Shown here piece by piece: positions 1 through 7,053 of a DNA stretch of 64,000 nucleotides (the first letter of the stretch is position 1; every line of letters starts with the position of its first letter). The stretch lies in the NCBI GenBank assembly GCA_018302815.1, contig JAGVZE010000007.1, positions 230,993 to 294,992 on the forward strand, in the 5' to 3' direction. Origin of the DNA: Candidatus Woesearchaeota archaeon. Its GTDB lineage: Archaea; Nanobdellota; Nanobdellia; Woesearchaeales; ARS49. The notes below the pieces were generated by a model. The model ran no database searches. It was not told the origin of the DNA and worked only from the letters and a program-made list of their open reading frames with translations. The translations under genes and the position numbers were made by a program.

Positions 1-444
1 TTTTTGCGCGGCTTATTTGATACGGATGGGTGCTTGAAATTCTCAAAGCAAGCCAGAGCTTATTCCTATTATCCGCGCGTCCGCATCGCGCTTGTTTCCT
101 CTCCACTCACACATCAACTCAGTTCTATTCTTACGCAGGCAGGTTTCACTTTCAGCAAAGGCACTCAGCAGAATCATGGATATGCGACTAAGAGATCGTT
201 GGTGTGCTATGAAATCTCGGGGAAACACGCGTTTGAAAAATGGATGCGCCTCATTCGACCTGCAAATCCAGTCCATGTGACAAAGTATGAATACTGGAAG
301 AAGTTCGGACACTATATACCGAAGATAACTTTTGCTGAACGCATTCGGCAAATAGGCCCGGGCGGATTCGAACCGCCGTCACAGGAGTCAGAGTCCCGTA
401 TACTTGACCGCTATACGACGGGCCTGTTGGACATGGAACGCTAA
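1..444 (+). CDS. LAGLIDADG homing endonuclease, C-terminal part (5' end outside window)
   Basis: The reading frame is open from base 1, so the gene begins before the window. The first visible residues, LRGLFDTDGCLKF, are a LAGLIDADG helix with its acidic catalytic residue, followed by a typical alpha-beta endonuclease half-domain to about residue 115. These enzymes cut long DNA targets and spread their own genes. The frame has no stop before tRNA-Gln(CUG) and reads through the whole tRNA antisense, so the last 30 or so residues (GPGGFEPP...) are translated antisense tRNA and may not belong to the ancestral protein. The gene is convergent with the tRNA and abuts its 3' end, which suggests the tRNA end as insertion or target site. 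The family call is firm; the true C-terminus is uncertain. Confidence 0.75.
   Translation, partial: FLRGLFDTDGCLKFSKQARAYSYYPRVRIALVSSPLTHQLSSILTQAGFTFSKGTQQNHGYATKRSLVCYEISGKHAFEKWMRLIRPANPVHVTKYEYWKKFGHYIPKITFAERIRQIGPGGFEPPSQESESRILDRYTTGLLDMER
354..425 (-). tRNA. tRNA-Gln (anticodon CUG)
   Basis: On the minus strand the 72-nt sequence folds as a full cloverleaf. The 7-bp acceptor stem is AGGCCCG/CGGGCCT, the anticodon stem is CGGGA/UCCUG with loop CUCUGAC (anticodon CUG), and the T-arm contains GGUUCGAAUCC. There is no intron. Its 5' third is identical to that of the tRNA-Gln(UUG) gene further along the window. The endonuclease gene on the opposite strand overlaps it completely. Confidence 0.93.
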
Positions 445-454
445 ACATTAGTAT

Positions 455-907
455 TTAAAGGTTACCTTGGACGAGGAAAATAGTCGCAAAGCCTATCAGG
501 GCGCCTAATACAAGTCCTGCTGCGACGTCAGAAACGTGATGCTTTTTTTGCACAACTCTTAACGCTGCAACGCTAATCGCAAGCAGGCTAAAAAGAACAG
601 TCAAAGGCGTGCTTTGGAAATACATCGCGAGAACAACAGCTAATGTGCCAGCACGCGCGCTATGAGCGCTTGGGAAACTCGAAGCGTCGACCTTCTCGAC
701 AATATTGCTGAATCGCTGCTTTACAGGACGCTGCCTGAAGAACAGCAACCTGATGCCTATGACCACGACGATGTCCGCTATCAATCCAAAAGCTATCTGC
801 CAGCCAAGAGCGGATAATCCTAACATGAATGCTGAGAGTATCAGGACAACAGAGAGCGGAAAACCGCCGAACGCCTTCAAATCCTGCGAGAGTTCTTCTT
901 GGTACAT
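455..907 (-). CDS. PAP2-family membrane phosphatase
   Basis: A 150-residue membrane protein with the three phosphatase motifs of the PAP2 superfamily: RQRP around residue 60, PSAHS around 79-83 with the catalytic His, and the R...H...D motif around 117-127 (HHVSD). Four to five hydrophobic segments surround them. Members remove phosphate from lipid or isoprenoid phosphates at the membrane; the substrate here cannot be read from sequence. It lies 23 nt downstream of a methyltransferase gene on the same strand and is probably co-transcribed with it. A GGGTGA ribosome-binding site lies upstream of the ATG. Confidence 0.85.
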   Translation of the reverse strand: MYQEELSQDLKAFGGFPLSVVLILSAFMLGLSALGWQIAFGLIADIVVVIGIRLLFFRQRPVKQRFSNIVEKVDASSFPSAHSARAGTLAVVLAMYFQSTPLTVLFSLLAISVAALRVVQKKHHVSDVAAGLVLGALIGFATIFLVQGNL

Positions 908-930
908 GGTAATGATAACTCACCCTATAG

Positions 931-1551
931 TTAAAATGATTTCGGCTTTTTGCCCCAGCAGAAAATCTCTTTCCAAATAAACGGTTTGAGAAAGAAGAAG
1001 GGGATGCGCAGGAGCGCTTGAAGACGTCTTGGCAGAAACTCCAACAAGCGGTAGCACCATTCTACTTGTTCGAACTCGAAGTCTTTGAGCAGTTGCGGAA
1101 GACTTGAATGGTTGTATGGCCTCACATGCGACCATTCGCCATAGAAGAACGGGTGATAATCAGTAGGTGTCGCCACAATGAGAACGCCTCCTCTCTTCAG
1201 AACACGCCTCATCTCGTTCATCACATTCTGCAATTCCCTCTTCTCGAAGTGCTCGAGGATGTTGGAAGCGAAAACACAGTCGAACGATTCCGTCTCGTAT
1301 GGCAACGGCTCGTTGTCCAAGTCAACGCACGCCGCGCTGAGCCCCTGCTTTTTAAGGTTATCAACTTCTTTCTCCGAATAGGTGACTCCTTCATATTTTT
1401 GAGTATTTGAAAGCGCCTTGCTCAGAAAACCAGTTCCGCAACCGACGTCGAGGACGCTATTCGAACTCTTAAGAAGCCGCAATGCGGTCCTTGGAAGTTT
1501 AGGCGCTCGCGCGACATCGATAGCTCGAGTTGAGCCGCTGTATTCGTACAT
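931..1551 (-). CDS. Class I SAM-dependent methyltransferase
   Basis: A 206-residue protein with the glycine-rich SAM-binding motif VLDVGCGTG near residues 33-41, a second acidic motif, and the post-I signature FDCVFASNILEHFE typical of Methyltransf_11-type enzymes. It would transfer a methyl group from S-adenosylmethionine, with unknown substrate. A TATA-like CTATAACTTAAG lies about 25 nt upstream of the ATG, next to a decayed copy of the tRNA-Gln 3' end, so this promoter sits on the edge of that repeat region. It is followed by the PAP2 gene. Confidence 0.85.
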   Translation of the reverse strand: MYEYSGSTRAIDVARAPKLPRTALRLLKSSNSVLDVGCGTGFLSKALSNTQKYEGVTYSEKEVDNLKKQGLSAACVDLDNEPLPYETESFDCVFASNILEHFEKRELQNVMNEMRRVLKRGGVLIVATPTDYHPFFYGEWSHVRPYNHSSLPQLLKDFEFEQVEWCYRLLEFLPRRLQALLRIPFFFLKPFIWKEIFCWGKKPKSF

Positions 1552-1576
1552 GATGACCTTTGCGTTCTTAAGTTAT

Positions 1577-1841
1577 AGCCCTGACCGGATCTGAAAAACC
1601 CTGCGAGGTTTTCCAGCCCATGAAAAGCCAATGGCTTTTCAGGTTCGAACTACGCTCACTTACGTTCGCTAGTTCAAATCCGCTCGTGGCTATGCGCATA
1701 TTTATGCGTTGATGCTTCGCATTTGAATAGCTTAGCAATATAGCCCCGACCGGATTCGAACTGCCCCACCCCTTCGGGCTGGTGCAGTTCGAATCCTCAG
1801 TGCACATTTCTGTGCAGGGACTTTGTCCTTAACTATTTCAT
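1577..1841 (-). repeat. Two decayed copies of the tRNA-Gln 3' end with intervening hairpin arrays
   Basis: The 3' terminal bases of tRNA-Gln(UUG), seen on the plus strand as AGGCCCGACCGGATTCGAA at 1842, recur with changes at 1742-1761 and 1577-1595. The 165 and 100 nt between copies are filled with hairpins: GAAAAACC/GGTTTTCC near 1592, TGAAAAGCC/GGCTTTTCA near 1621, GAACTA/TAGTTC at 1647-1675, TTCGAACTGC/GCAGTTCGAA near 1756-1794, and TGCACA/TGTGCA near 1800. No protein-coding gene is supported here. Confidence 0.75.
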
Positions 1842-1913
1842 AGGCCCGACCGGATTCGAACCGGTGTCAACGGGTCCAAAGCCCGCTATACTTGACCGCT
1901 ATACGACGGGCCT
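1842..1913 (-). tRNA. tRNA-Gln (anticodon UUG)
   Basis: The minus-strand 72-nt sequence folds with acceptor stem AGGCCCG/CGGGCCU, anticodon stem GCGGG/CCCGU with loop CUUUGGA (anticodon UUG), and T-arm CCGGUUCGAAUCCGG. No intron is seen. Its 3' end is the source of the copies in the adjoining 265 nt. Confidence 0.93.
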
Positions 1914-1986
1914 GCAGTAGCGAGAATAAGCCAAGGAGCCACTTATAAAGGTTTTGGCGATTCACTTTAAGAACTACGCACCAAAA

Positions 1987-2130
1987 CTAGTTTTTCCAGC
2001 CTTTCCTCAATTCAGCTATGATTTCCTGAGTTGGGCGTGTGTCCTTGACAGGTCCAATGTTCCACAATACTTTTGCAAGCGGCAAGTTCTTGAAATTTTC
2101 ATCTTGTTGAATTGTACTATTTTTAGTCAT
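1987..2130 (-). CDS. Small hypothetical protein (47 residues)
   Basis: A 47-codon frame beginning MTKNSTIQQDENF and ending TRPTQEIIAELRKGWKN, between tRNA-Gln(UUG) and dphB. The composition looks like a real protein: charged, with an amphipathic C-terminal helix and no low-complexity sequence. It resembles short antitoxin-like or regulatory peptides only in general character; I do not recognise a family. It has no obvious partner gene next to it. Confidence 0.45.
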   Translation of the reverse strand: MTKNSTIQQDENFKNLPLAKVLWNIGPVKDTRPTQEIIAELRKGWKN

Positions 2131-2185
2131 ACGATTCAGTTAGTCAAAGTGATATGAATTTCTTTTGAACGGCTAAATTGAGTCA

Positions 2186-2938
2186 CTATTTGAACTGCTT
2201 CAGCGCTTCCTCTTCAAGGAAGTGCAATTGGCCCGGAACTATCAGTGCATGCGGAGCATCGCCGAATTGTGCGTCAGCTACGTCAAGAACTTTTCCTGCA
2301 ACTATTTTTTGAGTCTTCCAGCCAAGTCTCGCTACGCCAACACACCAATCATTTGGAGTGAACACATTCTCCTTTCTGTTGCGTTCTATCCTCCTTAGAA
2401 TCTCTATCGCTTCATAGATAGACATATACTTGTTCTCCTTCGGCCTTAAGTCCAGAAGGACAAGAGTGTGAGCGCCGATTGATTTGTTGGCTTTTATCAT
2501 ATCATATGCTGTTTCAGGTTCAAAACCTTCCTGCGGAAAAGGAATGCTGGTCGTTTTACCGAACTTGTAAACTTGCAAACCCGTTGCGCCAATGGCTGAT
2601 ATTATTGATGCGTTATGGAACACTTCTGTTTTGATGTTTTGTTCTTTTGCTCTACCTAGAATGTCCCAGTGGGTCGTCGCGCACAGAGGGTCGCCTATGA
2701 CCAATAGGGCTACGTTTTCTTTCTTTGATTCGGTTAAAAGCTGTTTTGCATCTTCAACGAATTCACGGTCGGCCAGATTAACTTTCTTGCCGTAGAGTTT
2801 TTCTAATGATTCAATCGGACAACTCAGCTTAGAGGTATAACTCTCCAAATACACTTTCGAACACTTTTTCACTGCTTCAAGACCCTTGACCGAAACGTCC
2901 TTTTCGTCTGAAAGGCCAAGCCCTATGAGGTATAACAT
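2186..2938 (-). CDS. dphB: Diphthine synthase (S-adenosylmethionine-dependent methyltransferase)
   Basis: A 250-residue protein of the tetrapyrrole-methylase fold. It starts MLYLIGLGLSDEKDVSVKGL and carries the VIGDPLCATTHWD segment and the NASIISAIGATGLQVYKFG segment characteristic of Dph5/DphB. It methylates the modified histidine of elongation factor 2 during diphthamide synthesis in the cytoplasm. The length matches the archaeal family. A TATA box (CTTTAAAAACC on the minus strand) about 27 nt upstream of the ATG supports this start and a leaderless message. A truncated Dph2, the first enzyme of the same pathway, lies at 21081. Confidence 0.95.
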   Translation of the reverse strand: MLYLIGLGLSDEKDVSVKGLEAVKKCSKVYLESYTSKLSCPIESLEKLYGKKVNLADREFVEDAKQLLTESKKENVALLVIGDPLCATTHWDILGRAKEQNIKTEVFHNASIISAIGATGLQVYKFGKTTSIPFPQEGFEPETAYDMIKANKSIGAHTLVLLDLRPKENKYMSIYEAIEILRRIERNRKENVFTPNDWCVGVARLGWKTQKIVAGKVLDVADAQFGDAPHALIVPGQLHFLEEEALKQFK

Positions 2939-3013
2939 GTGATAAAGAGCGCTAAAGGGGGTTTTTAAAGGTTTATGCTAATGCTTATAATTCGCCTATT
3001 TTTCCAGCCGACT

Positions 3014-3487
3014 ATGACTGTCCTCGACATCCCCAAAGTTAAACAAAAGCCAAACCATTGCGGGCCTGCCTGCCTTAGCATGGTCGCCCAGTATTTCGGG
3101 AAGTCCCTTGACCAGGAAGAAATCGCGCAGTATTGGGGCGGCGAGGAACATTTCAAGAAGGGAGGAGTCGCGAGGCAAACACTTGTCCAATGCGCAAGGC
3201 ATCATGGCTTCATCGCCAATTCGTACGAAGGACTATCTCTTGACAATGTTGTCGAGTTCATAGATCGAGGGCTCCCAATCATCGCAAGAGTCCAAGCTTC
3301 AAGACGATGGTCACACTACATAGTCATCAAAGGCTACCAAACCAACCCCACCTCGCTTTTCCTAAACGACCCCGGCAGCAGTCCGTACGAAGAACAACCC
3401 TATGAAGACTTCGTTCTCAGATGGCGGATAAGACGAAAGAACCATGCGAGTTACCGATATGGGATTGTTTTAAGACCAAGAGAGTGA
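3014..3487 (+). CDS. C39-like cysteine peptidase family protein
   Basis: The protein has NHCGPACLSMVAQYFG near its N-terminus, with the putative catalytic Cys in the C39-like Q..C.P context. SHYIVIKGY carries the His and LFLNDPGS the acidic residue, the order seen in peptidase C39_2 proteins. No signal peptide or ABC transporter domain is attached, so this is a stand-alone domain. The ATG at 3014 was chosen because a TATA-like CTTATAATTC lies about 27 nt upstream; an upstream in-frame ATG at 2975 falls before that promoter. It is divergent from dphB. The substrate is unknown. Confidence 0.75.
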   Translation: MTVLDIPKVKQKPNHCGPACLSMVAQYFGKSLDQEEIAQYWGGEEHFKKGGVARQTLVQCARHHGFIANSYEGLSLDNVVEFIDRGLPIIARVQASRRWSHYIVIKGYQTNPTSLFLNDPGSSPYEEQPYEDFVLRWRIRRKNHASYRYGIVLRPRE

Positions 3488-3502
3488 ACGCTTTTTGAAA
3501 GT

Positions 3503-4141
3503 TTAGGCCGCCTTGAATTGAAGATATTCTTTTAGTCTTGACTCATTCGCAGACCCCAAAAACGCATCGACCGCTCTTTCCAAGTATTCAATACGTCTCT
3601 TTTCCCACGTATCAGATGCTGCATTCTTATCATCCTCATTTGAATACGTCTTGAACGCGGTATTCATATCTTTGAAGAAATTCATAGAATAACCTGCTAT
3701 CTGCGTCATCGTTCCGCAAAGCGTTCCATATACGCCTCGAGCATCCAATTCATCAATTTTCGAATCCATCCGTACTACATCGATCTGTACAACTGCTTCG
3801 TCAAGCCCAACGCCCGTTCTTCGAATTAATCCATACGAAAGTGTGTCGATATCTTCATCCAATTGAGGACTATGAGGGAAAACGATGAGCATCGAATCGT
3901 CTTTTATTCCGCTGAATGCCGATCTTTTAGTAAGACCCCCTCGGAATGAATACGGAATACTTCTGTCAGATGAGTGTTTCAAAACGCAGGCCATCGCGTG
4001 CAGAGCAGGTATGCTGATTCCAGCGTATCCGAAACGAGAGTCATATCGCGCAGTATTTTTAATCGCATGTCCGAACCTGCCATCGAATGCAGAATCTGCG
4101 CAAGAGACAATCAACGTAATTAATTTTTGATGCTCATTCAT
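3503..4141 (-). CDS. Hypothetical protein (212 residues)
   Basis: I do not recognise a family. The protein begins MNEHQKLITLIVSCADSAFDG and contains a GVYGTLCGTMTQIAGYSMNFF segment, with a charged helical C-terminus. It appears cytosolic, without a signal peptide or membrane segment. The frame extends 30 codons upstream, but the ATG at 4141 is preferred because a TTTTTTAAC TATA-like element lies about 28 nt before it. It is convergent with the C39-like gene. Confidence 0.6.
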   Translation of the reverse strand: MNEHQKLITLIVSCADSAFDGRFGHAIKNTARYDSRFGYAGISIPALHAMACVLKHSSDRSIPYSFRGGLTKRSAFSGIKDDSMLIVFPHSPQLDEDIDTLSYGLIRRTGVGLDEAVVQIDVVRMDSKIDELDARGVYGTLCGTMTQIAGYSMNFFKDMNTAFKTYSNEDDKNAASDTWEKRRIEYLERAVDAFLGSANESRLKEYLQFKAA

Positions 4142-4194
4142 GAATTTTGCTTTTAGTTGAACGGTTAAAAAACATTTATGTGGTGGAATATGGA

Positions 4195-4229
4195 TAAAAG
4201 AAAAAAAAGAACCCTCCTTGCGGAGGGCC
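4195..4229 (-). terminator. Intrinsic-type terminator downstream of ftsZ2
   Basis: On the minus strand a perfect GC-rich hairpin, CCCTCC-GCAA-GGAGGG (4212-4227), is followed directly by a T-rich run (4195-4208). It lies about 75 nt past the ftsZ2 stop codon. Confidence 0.7.
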
Positions 4230-4303
4230 AAAGGTTTGCCTTCAAGTTGCGCGTAAAGCGCATGGGGGTGGTAAATGAAGGCATAGAATGTAATGTAAAA
4301 AAA

Positions 4304-5371
4304 CTAATGGAGGACTTCGATTCCGAGGTCGTCGTATTGTCTTGCGCTGGCAGACTGCTTTGGAGCGGTCTTTCCTATGATTGAAGTGCTCTTGACGCCA
4401 GTGATGATAGTCATCACCATTATCTTGCCCTTCATCTCTTCGGTGACTCTGGCTCCCCAGATGACATTCGCATCTTCATCAAGCGATTCAGTCGCAAGCT
4501 CACCTACGCGGTTGATCTCATCAAGAGTCATGTCCGGACCGCCCCATACGTGGATGAGAGCGCCGGTCGCGCCTGCGTAGTTGATGTCAAGAAGCGGATT
4601 CTGCAAAGCTCCTTTCACAGCCTCTTCAACCCTGTTCGTAGTGTCGGAACTTCCAACACCAATTGCTGCAACGCCGCCATTTGTCATGATCGCGCGCACA
4701 TCAGCGAAGTCAAGGTTCACAAGGCTTGGGACTGCAATAGTTTCAACGATACCCTTTATCATAGTCGAAACAAGCTCGTTCGCGACAGCGAAAGCCTGCT
4801 GAATAGGCAGGTTGCCCGCAATCTGAACCAAGCGGTTGTTGTCGATAACGATAACAGTGTCAGCGCCCTTTCTTAATTGCTCAAGACCAAACTCTGCTTT
4901 CTCAATTCGAGCACGCTCGATAGAGAAGGGCATAGTCACAGTGCCGATAACGATCGCGCCCATATCCTTGCAAAGCTGGGCAACAACAGGAGCTGAACCA
5001 GTACCGGTTCCTCCACCCATACCTGCGCAGACAAAGACCATATCCGCTCCCTTAAGCGTAGCTTTGAGCTCGTTGATAGATTCCTGAGCAGCTTCAGCTC
5101 CCTTTTGCGGGAAACCGCCGCAGCCAAGACCACGAGTCGCTTCCTTACCGATGATGAACTTCTTATCAGCTTCTGATATTTTCAGATGTTGAGTGTCAGT
5201 ATTCACCGCTACTATTTCGGCGCCTTTAATTCCCCTCTTATATAACCACGTGACCATATTGTTGCCGGCTCCACCGCAACCGATCACCTTAATATTGGCC
5301 TGACCTAGTGCTAGGCCTCCAAAGCTCTCTTCTGTTATACTGTTTTTTGCGTTTTGTACCAAAAACTCCAT
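4304..5371 (-). CDS. ftsZ2: Cell division protein FtsZ, FtsZ2 clade
   Basis: A 355-residue tubulin-like GTPase. The nucleotide-binding glycine-rich loop [11 protein letters not shown] is near residue 30 and the tubulin signature [12 protein letters not shown] near 120. It assembles into the cytokinetic ring. Clade-specific wording such as [19 protein letters not shown] and [20 protein letters not shown], plus a C-terminal GIEVLH tail, places it with archaeal FtsZ2, while the second copy at 23904-25022 is FtsZ1-like. A purine-rich AAGGGGGGACC Shine-Dalgarno precedes the ATG, with a TATA element (TATAAAATTTT on the minus strand) near 5425. Confidence 0.95.
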   Translation of the reverse strand: MEFLVQNAKNSITEESFGGLALGQANIKVIGCGGAGNNMVTWLYKRGIKGAEIVAVNTDTQHLKISEADKKFIIGKEATRGLGCGGFPQKGAEAAQESINELKATLKGADMVFVCAGMGGGTGTGSAPVVAQLCKDMGAIVIGTVTMPFSIERARIEKAEFGLEQLRKGADTVIVIDNNRLVQIAGNLPIQQAFAVANELVSTMIKGIVETIAVPSLVNLDFADVRAIMTNGGVAAIGVGSSDTTNRVEEAVKGALQNPLLDINYAGATGALIHVWGGPDMTLDEINRVGELATESLDEDANVIWGARVTEEMKGKIMVMTIITGVKSTSIIGKTAPKQSASARQYDDLGIEVLH

Positions 5372-5600
5372 GTTGGTCCCCCCTTTTGGTGTTAGTGTGT
5401 TACTTCCAAGTACTCCTAAAAAATTTTATACTTGGAGCTATTACTGTTCTCTCAGAAGGTGTTGTGATTCGCGCCAAACGATATCAACATCTAGTTCGCC
5501 AGAACGCCAGTAAAGTATCAGTTCAATCGTCGCCAAACGATTGGACAAACACAAAGTAACTTTGCGCCAACAAAGTTTACTTATAATTTTCTTTCATCTT
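5372..5600. promoter_or_regulatory. ftsZ2 upstream region with repeated CGCCAAACGAT motifs
   Basis: The 400-nt gap between ftsZ2 and the nitroreductase gene has no supported gene. It contains a TATA element for ftsZ2 near 5420-5435. CGCCAAACGAT is present at 5472-5482 and 5531-5541, and a third partial copy, CGCCAA, lies inside the inverted repeat AACTTTG-CGCCAA-CAAAGTT (around 5558-5577). Repeated motifs upstream of a division gene suggest a regulator-binding region; no regulator can be named. Confidence 0.45.
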
Positions 5601-5772
5601 TTTATCATTTATAAATGTTGTGGCAGATGAAACTATATTTTGTAGTTTATTTGATGTCTTTTTTTGAAATTTATCGACGATGACTGGTAGTGAAAATAAT
5701 TTCATACCACTTGGGAGTGAACTTGTTTTTGTTTCATCAAAAACCAAATCAACTTAAAAATAAACTAAGAAT

Positions 5773-6405
5773 TCATCCCTGCAATCTTCTCGCGAAATCA
5801 CTCACGAGCTGTTTGCCTTTCTTTATCGCTTTCTGCACGTGCTCGCCGTACCATTCCATGTACGCCGCGATGTCTTTTATGCGATTGCCCCAAGAACCGA
5901 GGAAGACGACATTCTCAAGAGTCAGCCTTACTGGCATAGGCACTTTCTCATCAGCATAACCAAGAGGAATCACTGCGTGAATCGCCGCGTTACCAGGAAC
6001 ACCAACGATACGGCGAAGTTTCTCCTCTTCAAACGCGCCAACCCAGCAGCTTGAAACTCCCTGATCGTGAGCCGCAAGAAGAATATTCTGCACGGCAGTG
6101 CCAGCGTTATGAGCGCTGTAAAGCACACCCTTCTCTCCATAAAATCTTTTCGTCTTATCAGGATCAGTGCAAACGACAAGAATGACCTGCGCCGTTCCAA
6201 CCCAATACTGCTCGACGCACGCGCTCCCGATATCCTGACGCGCCTGCTCGTCGGTCACCAAAATTATTTTCACATCCTGCAGATTTCCTGCCGACGGAGC
6301 GAACCTGGCAGCATCCAAAATGTTCCCAAGCTTCTCAAATTCCAAAGGGATATCTTGAAATTTGCGTATACTCCTTCTTGTAGCTATGCATTCAAGCGCG
6401 TCCAT
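5773..6405 (-). CDS. Nitroreductase-family FMN oxidoreductase
   Basis: A 210-residue protein starting with the nitroreductase FMN-binding signature ATRRSIRKFQDIPL, followed by ARFAPSAGNLQ (residues about 33-43) and the central QNILLAAHDQGVSSCWVGAF segment that contacts FMN. Members use NAD(P)H to reduce nitro compounds, quinones or flavins; the physiological substrate is unclear. The length matches the family. It is monocistronic, between the ftsZ2 regulatory region and a lipoprotein gene. Confidence 0.88.
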   Translation of the reverse strand: MDALECIATRRSIRKFQDIPLEFEKLGNILDAARFAPSAGNLQDVKIILVTDEQARQDIGSACVEQYWVGTAQVILVVCTDPDKTKRFYGEKGVLYSAHNAGTAVQNILLAAHDQGVSSCWVGAFEEEKLRRIVGVPGNAAIHAVIPLGYADEKVPMPVRLTLENVVFLGSWGNRIKDIAAYMEWYGEHVQKAIKKGKQLVSDFARRLQG

Positions 6406-6455
6406 GAAACCTCTTTATAGAAGAATAAAAAGAAAAAACGTTAATAAATGTTTGC

Positions 6456-7016
6456 CTACTGCGGCTGCTGCGGGATGGCCATTCCAACTTCCGAAAGCAA
6501 AGCTCCCAAATCTTGGAAGTTCACATCAGAAGGCGGAACGAACATATCATCGCTAATGGAAACCGATTCACAAGCCATATCGGGATTCTGCGCCTCGCTC
6601 ACCAATTCGTCATGGCTTTTAGTCTGAGGCGCCTGTCCTCCAAGCTTCACTAAATCTGCCATTTTCATCTTGCTTCCGACATTTCCTGACCAAGAATACA
6701 TCCATTCCTGCGTGTAAATTCCGTGAGCATCAACAGGGCTCGTGTCCATACGAACGTTCTTGCCCTTGAAATAGAGAGTCGCAGTCATGCCTTCTTTAGT
6801 CGAAACACACTTGACAGGAAGTCCATTTGTCAAAGCATTCGCAAGATCGAACAGGCTGGTAGTCTCTTCCACCGGCGCTTTCTTCTCTTGCTGAACTGGC
6901 GCAGGCTCTGAATTTACCTGCGATTCACCTGACGCTACCTGATTTGTTTCCGCTGCAGGCTGGCTTTCACCGCACGCGAACAAAAACAAACACAACACTA
7001 TAAACAATTTTTTCAT
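6456..7016 (-). CDS. Secreted lipoprotein of unknown function
   Basis: A short hydrophobic leader ends in LFLFACGES, a lipobox with Cys at residue 15. A Ser/Glu/Pro-rich linker follows to about residue 50, then a globular domain with VKCVSTKEGMTATLYFKGKNVRM and two further Cys. The domain resembles DUF4412-like periplasmic proteins in its strand pattern, which is tentative. A bacterial-type Lgt gene at 60494 could lipidate the cysteine. Confidence 0.7.
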   Translation of the reverse strand: MKKLFIVLCLFLFACGESQPAAETNQVASGESQVNSEPAPVQQEKKAPVEETTSLFDLANALTNGLPVKCVSTKEGMTATLYFKGKNVRMDTSPVDAHGIYTQEWMYSWSGNVGSKMKMADLVKLGGQAPQTKSHDELVSEAQNPDMACESVSISDDMFVPPSDVNFQDLGALLSEVGMAIPQQPQ

Positions 7017-7053
7017 AAAAACACCTCAAAACCCGCTACATTTGGCGCAGCTA

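Noticed and set aside
251..448. Reading frames on both strands across tRNA-Gln(CUG)
   Set aside because: The GGFEPP-type sequence is the usual translation of an antisense tRNA T-arm and does not indicate a protein domain.
1577..1841. CRISPR array
   Set aside because: The copies are few, diverged, tRNA-derived and unevenly spaced, and no cas genes are seen anywhere in the window.
1954..2157. 67-codon plus-strand frame opposite the 47-residue gene
   Set aside because: Composition is hydrophobic and random-looking; the minus-strand frame looks more protein-like.
4178..4384. 68-codon plus-strand frame between the 3503 gene and ftsZ2
   Set aside because: It spans the ftsZ2 terminator and runs into ftsZ2 antisense; no ribosome site fits.
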